A DNA stretch of 64,000 nucleotides from an uncultured Dehalococcoidia bacterium (GCA_951812505.1 CATOSI010000002.1:1043228-1107227); one strand, 5' to 3'. Shown: positions 33,423 through 41,866, counted from the stretch's first letter. The notes: generated by a model from the sequence alone, not told the origin. Numbers and translations: made by a program.

Positions 33423-34241
33423 ATGAACTCTTATACGACGGTGGACATTCTGAAGAGCGCGGCTGTGCTGGACATCGCCGGGTCTGAGGACGACGAACGG
33501 CTTCTCATGCTTCTGGAGAGCGTATCCAGGCAGGTGGATTTCTACTGCAACAGGCACTTCTTCTCTCAGAGGGCAACGATGGTGTTCGACGGGGACGGCT
33601 CGACGGCGCTGCGTGTCCCGGACCTCGTTTCGGTGGACCCGGACGGCCTGGCCGTGGACGACGACGACGACCGGACATTTGAGAGCGTCTGGGATGAATC
33701 GGACTATCTTCTGAGTCCGGCGAACGCGGACCCTGCCGGCGGGCACGATCTGTCGTCGCCGTACACAGAAATCGTGGCGGACACGGAAGCGGGATCGAAG
33801 AGCGCGTTCCCGATTGGGATGCGCAGGGTGCGCATCGCGGGCGAGTGGGGATACTGGCGGCGGATGAGACGCGCTTCCGAGATCGTGTCACACGCGCTCG
33901 ATGTGGATACGAATGAGATAGAGGTCAGCGGTGGGGAGGACGTCGGCGCTGGGCACACTCTGCTGGTGGGGTCTGAGCAGGTTTATGTATTCAGCCGAAC
34001 GGGAGACAAGCTCGGCGTACTGCGCGGCGTAAACGGGACTGAGGCGGCAGCCCATGGCGCGGCGGCCGAGGTCCGCATGTTCCAGTATCCGGGACCCGTG
34101 AGCGAGGCGGTGATCATCCAGGCGTCGCGGCTGTGGAAACGCAAGGACTCGGCTTATGCCGATACGTCCGGATTCGCGGTCGGACTCGACCGGGATGCGA
34201 TGGAACTGCTCGCGCCTTATCGAAAGATTGTCGCGCTTTAG
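33423..34241 (+). CDS. Phage head-tail connector-like protein
   Basis: 272 residues. The N-terminal part (VDILKSAAVLDIAGSEDDER then LLMLLESVSRQVDFYCNRHF) is the helical gp6-like connector fold that binds under the portal. A beta-rich middle and a C-terminal helix (VSEAVIIQASRLWKRKDSAY) follow, as in large connector proteins. ATG with AGAGGAGA 6-8 nt upstream. In HK97-type phages this gene follows the capsid gene, as here. The gap 33277-33422 contains GGGCAGGGTCCCTGCCC and CCCTTCGGGGTTCCCG dispersed palindromes. Confidence 0.75.
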   Translation: MNSYTTVDILKSAAVLDIAGSEDDERLLMLLESVSRQVDFYCNRHFFSQRATMVFDGDGSTALRVPDLVSVDPDGLAVDDDDDRTFESVWDESDYLLSPANADPAGGHDLSSPYTEIVADTEAGSKSAFPIGMRRVRIAGEWGYWRRMRRASEIVSHALDVDTNEIEVSGGEDVGAGHTLLVGSEQVYVFSRTGDKLGVLRGVNGTEAAAHGAAAEVRMFQYPGPVSEAVIIQASRLWKRKDSAYADTSGFAVGLDRDAMELLAPYRKIVAL

Positions 34242-34264
34242 TAGAAGCAGGAGTCTGGAATAGC

Positions 34265-36076
34265 ATGACGAACGAGATATTCAAACTGAAAAGAGGGTTA
34301 AAGGCGCGGCTGGAAGGCATTCCCGGACTGAGGGTAATTACATTCGAGCCCGAGGACTGGCGCGACTTCCCGGTGGCTATCATCAGGACTGAGCGCAGTA
34401 GCGCGTCGCGCGCCGGAGTGAACGGGTCGCGGTTCGAAGCCGAGTTCGTGGTCACGGTCATGGCGGGCGGGTCTAAGAGAAGCGAGTCATACGACGCGCT
34501 CGACTCCTACATCGCCACAGACGGCGATATGAGCGTCGAAGCGGCCATTGCGGACGACCTGACGCTTGGCGGCGTGGCGAACTGGGCGCACCCGGTCGGG
34601 GTCGAAAACATTCGCATTGTGCGGATGGGAGGGGGCCGGTACGTGGCAGCGGACTTCAGGATTCGAGTTGAGCGACGGACGGCAAACGAAACTCTGGAAC
34701 TGGCTTACGGTAACGAGGTGATTGACCTCACCGGCGAACCTTATTACGCCAACGGAGATGTGAGGTTTTCGGCCACGGATCGCGGTCCGGACGACGCTCT
34801 TGGCGCACGAGCTGTCGAGGTCGAACTGCGGATGAGAGAGGCCGAGGCCGGGCAGATTCCGGATGGGTTGAGCAAGCTCCATTCGGTGTGCGCCCTGGCG
34901 GAACGAAGAAGCGGTGCGGCATGGGACTCCTCGGTAAGGTTCAGGCACACACGCGGCGACGCGAACGTCGAGTACAGGACGCTGCGAGGTCGCGTGGAGA
35001 CTGATCCCGAGACAAGCAAGGATGGTCCTGGGCTCAATGCAAAGTTGGTCCTGACTATCGAGGCGCTTGGAAGGCTGGCGAGCGTGGAGGTGTCGCGCAC
35101 GCTTTCGAACGAACATGATGGAACGAATCTCAACTATGCCGACATAACTGATATCCCCGGCGACCATGGCGCTCTGTCGCAGATCAAGATTCACGATCCC
35201 TCCGGTACCTGGTCGGGTGAGCGAAGGATGTGGATAGGCGTGAAATCGGGCGAAGGTCGCGGGGTCAACCTGTTCTTCCAGGGAGAAAGCGGCTCGGCGG
35301 CGCGCGGCGAAACGATGTTCGAGGAAGCCGATGCGATATGGTCCGGCGGTGTACAGCCGCTGACCGAGGCGAGTGGCGGGGAATATGCGCGGATGTCGTG
35401 GACCAAGGCCGGACTCTACACTACGCGCTCCGAATTCACGCTGTGCGGAAGTGTGCGTATCACGATTGCCGCTCCCAATGTTCCTCGAGGGCGATTCAGG
35501 GCGCTCGCAAGGGCGCGGACGGACTCGGACAACTCCCAACTGCAAGTCGGCCACCTGGGGTTCGCGCTGGGTTGGTCCTTCGGCGCGACATCGAAGACCC
35601 CGGTGGAAGCCGATGCCGTCTTTCCACAAACGTCGTCAGAGTTCAGAGTGCTCGATCTGGGCGAACTGACCCTGCCGCCCTCGCCTGTGCCGGAGGGCTA
35701 TTCGATGCCTGCTTTCAGGATTGATGTTTACGGCGTATTCGCCGGTGGAGGCGCAGGGAGCGCTCAAGGCACTCATCACTTCAGGTGGGCGATTGACTAC
35801 GTGATGCTCCTGCCGATTGACGAAGGGGAAGTGTCCGTAGATGCGGTTGGGACGACGAAGAGGATCCTAGTAGATACGCTGACCAAATCCGAGCAGGAAG
35901 TGTATCTGCTGGACGAATCGGACGCGGTTCTCGGCTCCGCCCGGTTCCAGGGCACGCGCCTAACGATAGGGCCGGAAGATACGCGCATCTACACGGTACG
36001 TGACGATGCCGGAGACCCGTCGTCAGTCAATTTCGAGTTGACGACACTTCACACTCCCCTCACGACCGGTGTGTAG
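34265..36076 (+). CDS. Large phage virion-like protein, unassigned
   Basis: 603 residues, not firmly recognised. The first 140 residues (FKLKRGLKARLEGIPGLRVI, DSYIATDGDMSVEAAIADDL, FRIRVERRT) resemble tail-terminator/neck proteins of the DUF3168 type. The remainder is beta-rich with no transmembrane segments, and could be a tail or baseplate-type structural domain. If so, two neighbouring phage genes may be fused here. ATG at 34265, 24 nt after the connector gene; a longer frame from 34133 would overlap that gene. Role inferred from position. Confidence 0.55.
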   Translation: MTNEIFKLKRGLKARLEGIPGLRVITFEPEDWRDFPVAIIRTERSSASRAGVNGSRFEAEFVVTVMAGGSKRSESYDALDSYIATDGDMSVEAAIADDLTLGGVANWAHPVGVENIRIVRMGGGRYVAADFRIRVERRTANETLELAYGNEVIDLTGEPYYANGDVRFSATDRGPDDALGARAVEVELRMREAEAGQIPDGLSKLHSVCALAERRSGAAWDSSVRFRHTRGDANVEYRTLRGRVETDPETSKDGPGLNAKLVLTIEALGRLASVEVSRTLSNEHDGTNLNYADITDIPGDHGALSQIKIHDPSGTWSGERRMWIGVKSGEGRGVNLFFQGESGSAARGETMFEEADAIWSGGVQPLTEASGGEYARMSWTKAGLYTTRSEFTLCGSVRITIAAPNVPRGRFRALARARTDSDNSQLQVGHLGFALGWSFGATSKTPVEADAVFPQTSSEFRVLDLGELTLPPSPVPEGYSMPAFRIDVYGVFAGGGAGSAQGTHHFRWAIDYVMLLPIDEGEVSVDAVGTTKRILVDTLTKSEQEVYLLDESDAVLGSARFQGTRLTIGPEDTRIYTVRDDAGDPSSVNFELTTLHTPLTTGV

Positions 36077-36102
36077 AAGAGTACAACTGAAAGGAACGGG
36101 TG

Positions 36103-36309
36103 ATGAGACAACTACCGAGTAGATTCGAACAGAGGAGGCACATGGAGATGGAAAACCGCTTGGCTATGCTTGAAAACGATACGGACATACTCGAAGGCAA
36201 GCTGGACAGGATCATCAGAATCCTTCAGGGCATACTGCTGACCGGCATAGGAGCAGTGCTGACGACAGTGATAGGGGTGCTCCTGCAGGTGGTCATCAAA
36301 GGTACATGA
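36103..36309 (+). CDS. Small XhlA/holin-like membrane protein
   Basis: 68 residues: an N-terminal helix with charged coiled-coil character (LAMLENDTDILEGKLDRIIR), one membrane span (GILLTGIGAVLTTVIGVLL) and a short tail. This is the layout of XhlA-type accessory holins. Such proteins help lysis in phages and prophage-like particles. ATG at 36103 with AAGGA 7 nt upstream. No endolysin gene is near. It closes the phage-like block. Confidence 0.6.
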   Translation: MRQLPSRFEQRRHMEMENRLAMLENDTDILEGKLDRIIRILQGILLTGIGAVLTTVIGVLLQVVIKGT

Positions 36310-36394
36310 TTCGCATATGAAGGGAGAGTGGATTTCCCACCGTCCATTCTCCCATCTCCGCTTCTAGCACATTTGTGTCAATGAATTTCTGTAA

Positions 36395-36423
36395 TAGACA
36401 CGGTATCATGTAAGCCATACTAT
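36395..36423 (+). promoter_or_regulatory. Promoter of the XRE regulator gene
   Basis: -35 TAGACA (36395-36400), 17-nt spacer, -10 TACTAT (36418-36423). A GTGTC/GACAC dyad (about 36375-36401) surrounds the -35 and could be an autoregulatory site. The predicted transcript start near 36430 excludes the ATG at 36426 and supports ATG 36441. Confidence 0.6.
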
Positions 36424-36440
36424 ATATGAGGCTGGTAATA

Positions 36441-36830
36441 ATGCCGCAACCCGCAACTGTTGGTGGTAGAAAGCTAGAAATCGGACTCAGAGTCAAGGAA
36501 GCCAGACAAGCCATTTCCATGAGTCAGGAAGAGTTCTCCAAGCTCATGGGGAAGTCGGGCAGGCACTGGGCATGGAAGGTCGAAGCCGGACAAATCGGTC
36601 TGTCGGCGGAGCAGATTCCGAATGCCGCGGAGATACTCGGGCGCTCGGTCCAGTGGCTTATAGAGGGTCGAGAAGAGGTGTTCGAAGTCGAAGACCCCGA
36701 GCTTCGCCTGTTCTTCCGCCAGTACGAATGGGGCGATTTCACCGATGAAGAGCAGGAGATTGTTCGCCAGGGCATCAAGATGGCCCAGGCCTACAGAGCC
36801 GCTCGCAAGCAGGTGGAACCCTCCGCATAG
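36441..36830 (+). CDS. XRE-family transcriptional regulator
   Basis: 129 residues. The helix-turn-helix spans roughly residues 14-65: GLRVKEARQAISMSQEEFSK, WAWKVEAGQIGLSAEQI and AAEILGRSVQWLIEGRE. The acidic C-terminal tail (FTDEEQEIVRQGIKMAQAYR) is likely for oligomerisation. XRE proteins usually repress a nearby promoter; the phage-like genes upstream or its own promoter are candidates. ATG at 36441 with GAGG 9 nt upstream, chosen over ATG 36426, which lies only 2 nt after the -10 box. Confidence 0.85.
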   Translation: MPQPATVGGRKLEIGLRVKEARQAISMSQEEFSKLMGKSGRHWAWKVEAGQIGLSAEQIPNAAEILGRSVQWLIEGREEVFEVEDPELRLFFRQYEWGDFTDEEQEIVRQGIKMAQAYRAARKQVEPSA

Positions 36831-36933
36831 ATTCTCTCCCCGCGATGATCGCGCTCCGCCACTCACGGGGTAAGAGCGACACAAACCGTCGAGTTCCCTG
36901 AACGGAACTTCTATTCACTTTGGAGCAGAGATC

Positions 36934-38100
36934 TTGAAGATAACTGACGTTCGCGCGATACCCATGTCGGACCCGATTCCATCCGAAAGGCGGCATCGTA
37001 CAGACCTCGGCACCAAGGTAAAGAGCGACGCAGTCCTCATACTGGTGGACACGGATGAGGGACTGACCGGAATGGGAGCTTCGCTCGGCAGCCCTGAGAC
37101 GGTGTCCGCCATCGTCAAGTACGACCTTGCGCCCGTTCTGGTGGGCGAGGACCCGATGTACTCGGAGTTCCTGTGGGAAAAGATGTACAACGGCTCGCGC
37201 TGGAAGCCCGCGCTGGAACGCGGACACTCGCAGCCGATGGACGGTCGGCGCGGCGTGACCATGGAAGCGGTCGCGGGCGTTGACATAGCGATATGGGACG
37301 TCAAGTCCCAGGCGCTCGGCCTGCCCGTCTATAAGGCGCTGGGCGCGGTGCGCGACTCGATTCGCGGCTACGGGTCGGGCGGATGGGCACCCGGAGACGA
37401 GGCCGAGCAGGAGATGGGCGGGTACGCCGCCAAAGGCTTCAGCGCGGTCAAGATGCGGGTGGTCGGACGAGACGGCTTCTCTGTCGAAAACACCATACGC
37501 CGGGTGAGCGCCGCGAGGCGAGGAATCGGGGACGACGTGGAGCTGATGATTGACGCTCACGGGTCGCTGGACGTTTCGACCGCCATCAGGCTGGCGCGCC
37601 AGCTGGAGGAGTACGATCTGGCGTGGTTCGAGGAGCCCATTTCGCCGGACGACCATCCCGGGCTTGCGGAGGTGCGACGTTCTACCATCATTCCGATAGC
37701 TACGGGCGAACGTGAATTCACGAGGTTCGATTTCGAGGACCTGTTCATGCACCGAGCGGTGGATATAGCGCAGCCGGACATAGCGAGGGCGGGCGGCTTC
37801 ACCGAGATACGGCGCATCGGCGCGATGGCCTCGGCACGCGGAATCAGGCTCGCGCCGCACGCGTGGGGTTCCGGCGTGCTCTTCGCGGCGAGCATCCACA
37901 TGGCAATGGCGTCTCCCAACTGCCACATCCTCGAGGTCAGCCAGGGCTACATGCCGATGATGAACGAACTGTTCAACGAGGCGTACGACATCAGGAAGGG
38001 GACGGTCCACGCTCCGCAGACTCCGGGACTCGGCTTCACTCTCAGGGAAGATGTCTTCGACAGGTTCGAGTACGTGCCGGGCCCTGAGTACGTGTTCTGA
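36934..38100 (+). CDS. Enolase-superfamily protein (mandelate racemase/muconate lactonizing type)
   Basis: 388 residues. Acid/base KxR strand SAVKMRVVGRD, metal ligands in MIDAHGSLD, AWFEEPISPDD and IATGEREFTRFDF, and second-base region LAPHAWGSGVLFAAS. TGERE and PHAWG are typical of the mandelate-racemase-like branch acting on acid sugars. The insertion GSRWKPALERGHSQPMDGRR near 90 is not usual and could shape the pocket. TTG start at 36934 with GGAG 8 nt upstream. The 3' end has been duplicated downstream in degraded form (38123-38203). Substrate unknown. Confidence 0.87.
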   Translation: MKITDVRAIPMSDPIPSERRHRTDLGTKVKSDAVLILVDTDEGLTGMGASLGSPETVSAIVKYDLAPVLVGEDPMYSEFLWEKMYNGSRWKPALERGHSQPMDGRRGVTMEAVAGVDIAIWDVKSQALGLPVYKALGAVRDSIRGYGSGGWAPGDEAEQEMGGYAAKGFSAVKMRVVGRDGFSVENTIRRVSAARRGIGDDVELMIDAHGSLDVSTAIRLARQLEEYDLAWFEEPISPDDHPGLAEVRRSTIIPIATGEREFTRFDFEDLFMHRAVDIAQPDIARAGGFTEIRRIGAMASARGIRLAPHAWGSGVLFAASIHMAMASPNCHILEVSQGYMPMMNELFNEAYDIRKGTVHAPQTPGLGFTLREDVFDRFEYVPGPEYVF

Positions 38101-38122
38101 GTTGCCCCACGGGACGGGACAG

Positions 38123-38203
38123 TCTATGCCGCTCAGATGCCGGGCCTCGGATCCACACTCAGGGACGACGGGTTCGATCACGCTCGGTCCTGAGTACGTG
38201 TTC
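38123..38203 (+). repeat. Degraded tandem copy of the preceding gene's 3' end
   Basis: Matches 38009-38101 in order: CCGCTCAGATGCCGGGCCTC ... CACTCAGGGACGACG ... GGTCCTGAGTACGTGTTCTG then AG. The last 20 bases are identical; the rest has drifted. Not translated as a gene. Confidence 0.7.
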
Positions 38204-38207
38204 TGAG

Positions 38208-38516
38208 CTACCCTCGGAACCTTCGGGGTATCAGGCGACTCCACATCTTCACGACTCTCTGAGCGAAGTATTCGCGCTTGCCGAATAAAGCTCCCACAAG
38301 TACCAGCATCGCCGAATAGAACGGCGGGATCACGGCCAGGTACAAAATCCGGTAAGACCAGGGACCGGACCACAGACTGCCTTCCATTCCGAGAATCACG
38401 TTGAACAGCAGGCGGCTGAAGACGAGCGCGCTGAATCCCGTGATTCCGAACACTATCATCACTATAAGCCAGTGACGCAGGTCGTGGGTGTATTCAAGTT
38501 TGCGGGGCATTGGCAT
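38208..38516 (-). CDS. Small two-span membrane protein, DUF6787-like
   Basis: 102 residues with two or three hydrophobic segments (LIVMIVFGITGFSALVFSRL and YLAVIPPFYSAMLVLVGALF) and a basic C-terminus (MWSRLIPRRFRG). FGITGFSA and IPPFY-x-LVLVGALFG-K-EYF recall the DUF6787 family; this is from memory of that family's pattern. No ribosome site is clear before ATG 38516. Function unknown. Confidence 0.55.
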   Translation of the reverse strand: MPMPRKLEYTHDLRHWLIVMIVFGITGFSALVFSRLLFNVILGMEGSLWSGPWSYRILYLAVIPPFYSAMLVLVGALFGKREYFAQRVVKMWSRLIPRRFRG

Positions 38517-38658
38517 GGTTGAAAAGATTATCGTTCTGACTTTCGTTCGACCCGAACTTACATCAAAACACTCTTATGCTACAATACGATTCAAACAGGA
38601 GCTCTCAGCCGACCTATAGTAGCTATCTCGCCGGGAAGTTTTTGTTGGGAGTGGAGAC

Positions 38659-39033
38659 ATGGATCCCGATATTCTGTCGGTAGGCGCAATCCTAGCAGGC
38701 ATATTCGCCGCGACAGCCGTGTTTATCTGGCAGATAAACACCCAGAGCAGCCGACTGGAATCCAAGATAGAGGATCAGGGTACAGATCTCAGGGCTGGGA
38801 TAGAAAATCTCAGGGCAGAGATGGAAAATCAGGGCAGAGAACTCAGAACTGAGATGGAAAACCAGGGCAGAGAACTCAGAACTGAGATGGAAAACCAAGG
38901 CAGAGAACTCAGAACTGAGATGGAAAACCAGGGCAGAAGAGTCAGCGACTCCGAACTGGATCAGGCCAGGCTCAATGGCGTGAACAGCGTCCTCATGGCT
39001 CAGGCTCACACCCACGAATCCATGGCCGACTAG
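38659..39033 (+). CDS. Membrane-anchored coiled-coil protein with 11-residue tandem repeats
   Basis: 124 residues. N-terminal membrane anchor (ILSVGAILAGIFAATAVFIW), then a continuous coiled coil with four copies of MENQGRELRTE, and a short C-terminal region (SELDQARLNGVNSVLMAQAH). The repeats are near-identical at DNA level (33-bp units, 38818-38938), so copy number can change. Similar small proteins resemble phage-tail or DUF1640-like coiled coils. ATG with GGGAG 7 nt upstream. Stands alone between opposite-strand genes. Confidence 0.7.
   Translation: MDPDILSVGAILAGIFAATAVFIWQINTQSSRLESKIEDQGTDLRAGIENLRAEMENQGRELRTEMENQGRELRTEMENQGRELRTEMENQGRRVSDSELDQARLNGVNSVLMAQAHTHESMAD
38818..38938. 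repeat. 33-bp tandem repeat, about 3.7 units
   Basis: Units start at 38818, 38851, 38884 and 38917 (last one partial), with one or two substitutions between units. In frame with the coiled coil. Confidence 0.9.
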
Positions 39034-39048
39034 CCTGCTCCCTACCCG

Positions 39049-39366
39049 TCAGTCTTCCACGACGACGGCCGTTCCGAACGCGAGTATCTCGGAGGCGCCC
39101 TGCGTTATGCCGGCCGTAGTGAATCGCGCGCCGACTATCGCGTTGGCTCCCAGCTCTTCGGCCTGCGCGACCATGCGATTCATGGCCAGAGCGCGTGACT
39201 CTTCCAGCAGGTTCGTGTACTCGGGCAGTTCTCCGCCCACTATGTTGCGAAAGCCGGCTGTTATATCCCTGCCGATGGAGCGCGCCCGGACGGTACTGCC
39301 GCGCACAATCCCCTTCACTTCGGTTATGTTCCTGCCGGGTATGCTTTCGATGGTGGTTATCAGCAC
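39049..39366 (-). CDS. YbjQ/UPF0145-family protein
   Basis: 105 residues. The family pattern is complete: ITTIESIPGRNITEVKGIVR, RNIVGGELPEYTNLLEESRA, AMNRMVAQAEELGANAIVGA and a hydrophobic end. These proteins form pentamers and have been proposed to bind heavy metals, but the function is unproven. GTG at 39366 gives the usual family N-terminus; a TTG at 39408 would add 14 residues. Upstream (39409-39808) is a 400-bp gap with a family A repeat and the promoter of the binding-protein gene. Confidence 0.8.
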   Translation of the reverse strand: MLITTIESIPGRNITEVKGIVRGSTVRARSIGRDITAGFRNIVGGELPEYTNLLEESRALAMNRMVAQAEELGANAIVGARFTTAGITQGASEILAFGTAVVVED

Positions 39367-39522
39367 TGTTTCATATTCCTCGATACTGCCGCTCTTCGTA
39401 CCGGGCAAAGATTAACCCAAGTGTATCAGAATCACTTGGTACGCCGTTAAACGTATAGCAAGCAGCTTTTGAGGACGAGTGTATCCGAGCGATGCTGTAT
39501 CAGTTTTATTAATATAGGGAAT

Positions 39523-39560
39523 CACCCTCACGCTAGCCCTAGCCCATCAAGGAAGAGGGG
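39523..39560. repeat. Dispersed repeat, family A (diverged)
   Basis: CACCCTCACGCTAGCCCTAG, then CCCATCAAGGAAGAGGGG, upstream of the peptide-importer operon. Confidence 0.7.
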
Positions 39561-39617
39561 ATTTTGAGACACAGGCAGCACCGACTAAGTTGATACGGGT
39601 TCTGTCGAACTTTCCGT

Positions 39618-39646
39618 TTGACAGCGTCAGATTGCGGTGATACTGT
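39618..39646 (+). promoter_or_regulatory. Promoter of the first peptide-importer operon
   Basis: -35 TTGACA (39618-39623), 17-nt spacer, extended -10 TGATACTGT (ends 39646). Leader about 155 nt to the ATG at 39809. Confidence 0.65.
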
Positions 39647-39808
39647 TCGCGGAAATTAAAGTGTGAATCCTGTTTCATGCTAACAGCTTCCTTCTGGGAG
39701 AATCCGATTCGTGTGTCCGGTCCGGCTTCAGCCGCTCTGTTTCGCAGTTGAGTGCAATTCCCCCAGAGCAGGAGAATATCTCCCCCCGCAAGTCCAAGGA
39801 GGATTGCA

Positions 39809-41719
39809 ATGCGAGTAGGCTATCGTGAAGTCCGGGTATGGAGTCTGTTTGGTCTGGTGGTCCTGCTGACTATGATGGCGGGGCTCGCCTTGGCCGCGTG
39901 CAGCAGCGCCGCCGAACCGGTGATCCAGGAGAAGATAGTAGAGGTAGAGAAAGAGGTGGTGGTGGAGAAGGAAGTCGTCAAGACGGTCGAAGTGCCGGGT
40001 GAGACCGTCGTCATCGAGAAAGAAGTGGTCAAGGAAGTGGAGGTCCCTGGCGAGACGGTCGTCGTCGAGAAGGAAGTAATCAAGGAAGTCGTCAGAGAGG
40101 TGATGATCGAGCCGAAGGCGACGCCCGAGCCGCTCAGGATGGACGCGTCCAAGTTCGGCTACCTGATGGCCGCCGTCGAGTCCAACATCACGCGCGGCGG
40201 TGTCGTCAGGACGGCGGGACCGGTCGAGATGGCGCACTGGGACCTTCACCAGGGCGCTCCAGCCTACACCGGCATCACCAACATGTACAACAACCTCACC
40301 TACCGAAACGTGGGTGAGGGACAACGGGACATAGTCCCCGATCTCGCGACCGGATGGGAGGTCTCCAATGACGGCCTCACATATACCTTTACGCTGAGAG
40401 AGGGCGTCGAGTGGCATGACGGCGTTGGTTTCACCGCGCTGGACGTAATCGCCACGTTCGACAGGATAATGGACCCGCCCGAAGGGGTGATCACAGGCTC
40501 CATAAAACAGAGTTTCGAGCCTGTCGAGGAGGTAAGACTGCTCGACACGTATAAGGTCGCATTCGACCTGGTACGTCCCACGCCATGGTTCGTGAACGTG
40601 CTGGGCGCGGCTCCACACTTCGGCTACCCGGTCATGTACCCTAAGCACTTCCTGGATCTGCACAACCAGAACGTTCGCGAAAACCTTCCTCCGGGGACCG
40701 GCGCGTTCATATTCCAGGAACGCGTGCCGGGCGAGCACCTCGCTCTGGAGGCCAACACCAACTACTGGAACCCGGACCTTCCCTATGTGGACGGCATAAA
40801 GGCGCTGCACATACCCGTATGGGCAAATAGAGGCGCGGCAGTTCTGACGGGAATCGTTGACTTCACATGGAACGGCAACCAGGAAACATGGGCAAGGGCG
40901 ATGGCGCAGCCGGACATGTTCCACGGGAGCAACCCTCCTATCAATGGGACCTCGCCGATGTGGACGAACAACTCCAAGGCGCCACTGGACGATGTTCGCA
41001 TTCGAAGAGCCATACATATCGGCCTGGACAAGAAGTTCGACCTCGAAGTGGCGGGGGCGATCGCGCTACCCAACTACAAGGCGCGCTGGATAACCAAGGC
41101 CGTGCCCGGCCACATGTCCGATGAAGAAATACTGCAGCTGCCGGGCTGGCGGGAAGACCCTGAGGGCAGGGCCGCCGACATAGCCGAGGCGAAACGCCTC
41201 ATGGCCGAAGCGGGATACGCGGACGGCTTCCACATCAAGGCCGTTGGCAATAACACGCCGGCCGGCGGTGAGGTGCGTGGAGTATCGTGGCTTCAGCAGG
41301 CCGAGGACATTCTCGGAATCACGTCCGATCTTGAGATCATCGAGAGGGGCATCGAGGGCGAGATACTCGTCGACGGCGAGTGGCACGTAGCCTTCGTTAC
41401 CGGCACCGGCTCCGACGTTGCGGACCCGACCGCGCAGTGGAACGGCATCTTCAGGTGCGACGCCGACGGCAACTACTACCGGTACTGTAACCCCGAGTTC
41501 GACAAGTTGCTGGACCAGCTTCTCGTGGAGTTCGACCCAGACGAGCGTGTGAAACTGCTCCACCAGGCGATGGACATGCTGGACGAGAATCCTCCCGGCT
41601 ACCAGGCAGGTGGAGGAAGCGGTCTGCCGATGGGCGGCGTACACGTCAGGGGAATCATGATAGAAGATCTGGGCGGATACCCGTGGGGTCGCTACGAGAC
41701 CGTGTGGCTGGACAGATAG
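39809..41719 (+). CDS. ABC transporter substrate-binding lipoprotein, family 5 (peptide/nickel type)
   Basis: Extracytoplasmic binding protein of 636 residues. Lipobox LALAACS near residue 30 anchors it to the membrane. A long Val/Glu linker with repeats of VEVPGETVV-EKEV (about 40-95) lifts the binding domain from the surface. The SBP_bac_5 domain starts near 120 (RTAGPVEMAHWDLHQGA, VPDLATGWEVSNDGLTYTF, LREGVEWHDGVGFTALDVIA). Ligand unknown: oligopeptides or other small organics. ATG with AAGGAGG 6 nt upstream. Followed by two permease genes; a GC stem-loop separates them. Confidence 0.92.
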   Translation: MRVGYREVRVWSLFGLVVLLTMMAGLALAACSSAAEPVIQEKIVEVEKEVVVEKEVVKTVEVPGETVVIEKEVVKEVEVPGETVVVEKEVIKEVVREVMIEPKATPEPLRMDASKFGYLMAAVESNITRGGVVRTAGPVEMAHWDLHQGAPAYTGITNMYNNLTYRNVGEGQRDIVPDLATGWEVSNDGLTYTFTLREGVEWHDGVGFTALDVIATFDRIMDPPEGVITGSIKQSFEPVEEVRLLDTYKVAFDLVRPTPWFVNVLGAAPHFGYPVMYPKHFLDLHNQNVRENLPPGTGAFIFQERVPGEHLALEANTNYWNPDLPYVDGIKALHIPVWANRGAAVLTGIVDFTWNGNQETWARAMAQPDMFHGSNPPINGTSPMWTNNSKAPLDDVRIRRAIHIGLDKKFDLEVAGAIALPNYKARWITKAVPGHMSDEEILQLPGWREDPEGRAADIAEAKRLMAEAGYADGFHIKAVGNNTPAGGEVRGVSWLQQAEDILGITSDLEIIERGIEGEILVDGEWHVAFVTGTGSDVADPTAQWNGIFRCDADGNYYRYCNPEFDKLLDQLLVEFDPDERVKLLHQAMDMLDENPPGYQAGGGSGLPMGGVHVRGIMIEDLGGYPWGRYETVWLDR

Positions 41720-41742
41720 TCTCTCCTATAGCTAGATAGAAT

Positions 41743-41774
41743 GGCGCGACCGGGTAGTTTCATCCGGTCGCGCC
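41743..41774 (+). promoter_or_regulatory. GC stem-loop between binding protein and permease genes
   Basis: 11-bp perfect stem GGCGCGACCGG / CCGGTCGCGCC with a 10-nt loop and no T run. Probably protects the upstream mRNA 3' end or causes partial termination, allowing more binding protein than permease. Confidence 0.65.
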
Positions 41775-41866
41775 GAAGATTGAAAGTCGAAGTTATTCGC
41801 GCGTTTCCCTGCCTATGCTGAGCGGTGGCTACGCGCGCTTCACATACTTATGACGGTGCAGAATTT

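Noticed and set aside
34133..34264. Longer start for the 603-residue virion-like protein
   Set aside because: It would overlap the connector gene for over 100 bases in another frame; ATG 34265 fits the gene spacing.
36775..38373. Long open frame antisense to the enolase-family gene (532 codons), and similar ones at 28740-30095, 39728-41017 and 59933-61147
   Set aside because: Arg/His/Val-rich translations with no family resemblance, lying opposite well-supported genes. They arise from codon bias in GC-rich DNA.
38818..38938. 33-bp regular repeats as a CRISPR array
   Set aside because: Units are contiguous with no unique spacers and are in frame within a coiled-coil gene.
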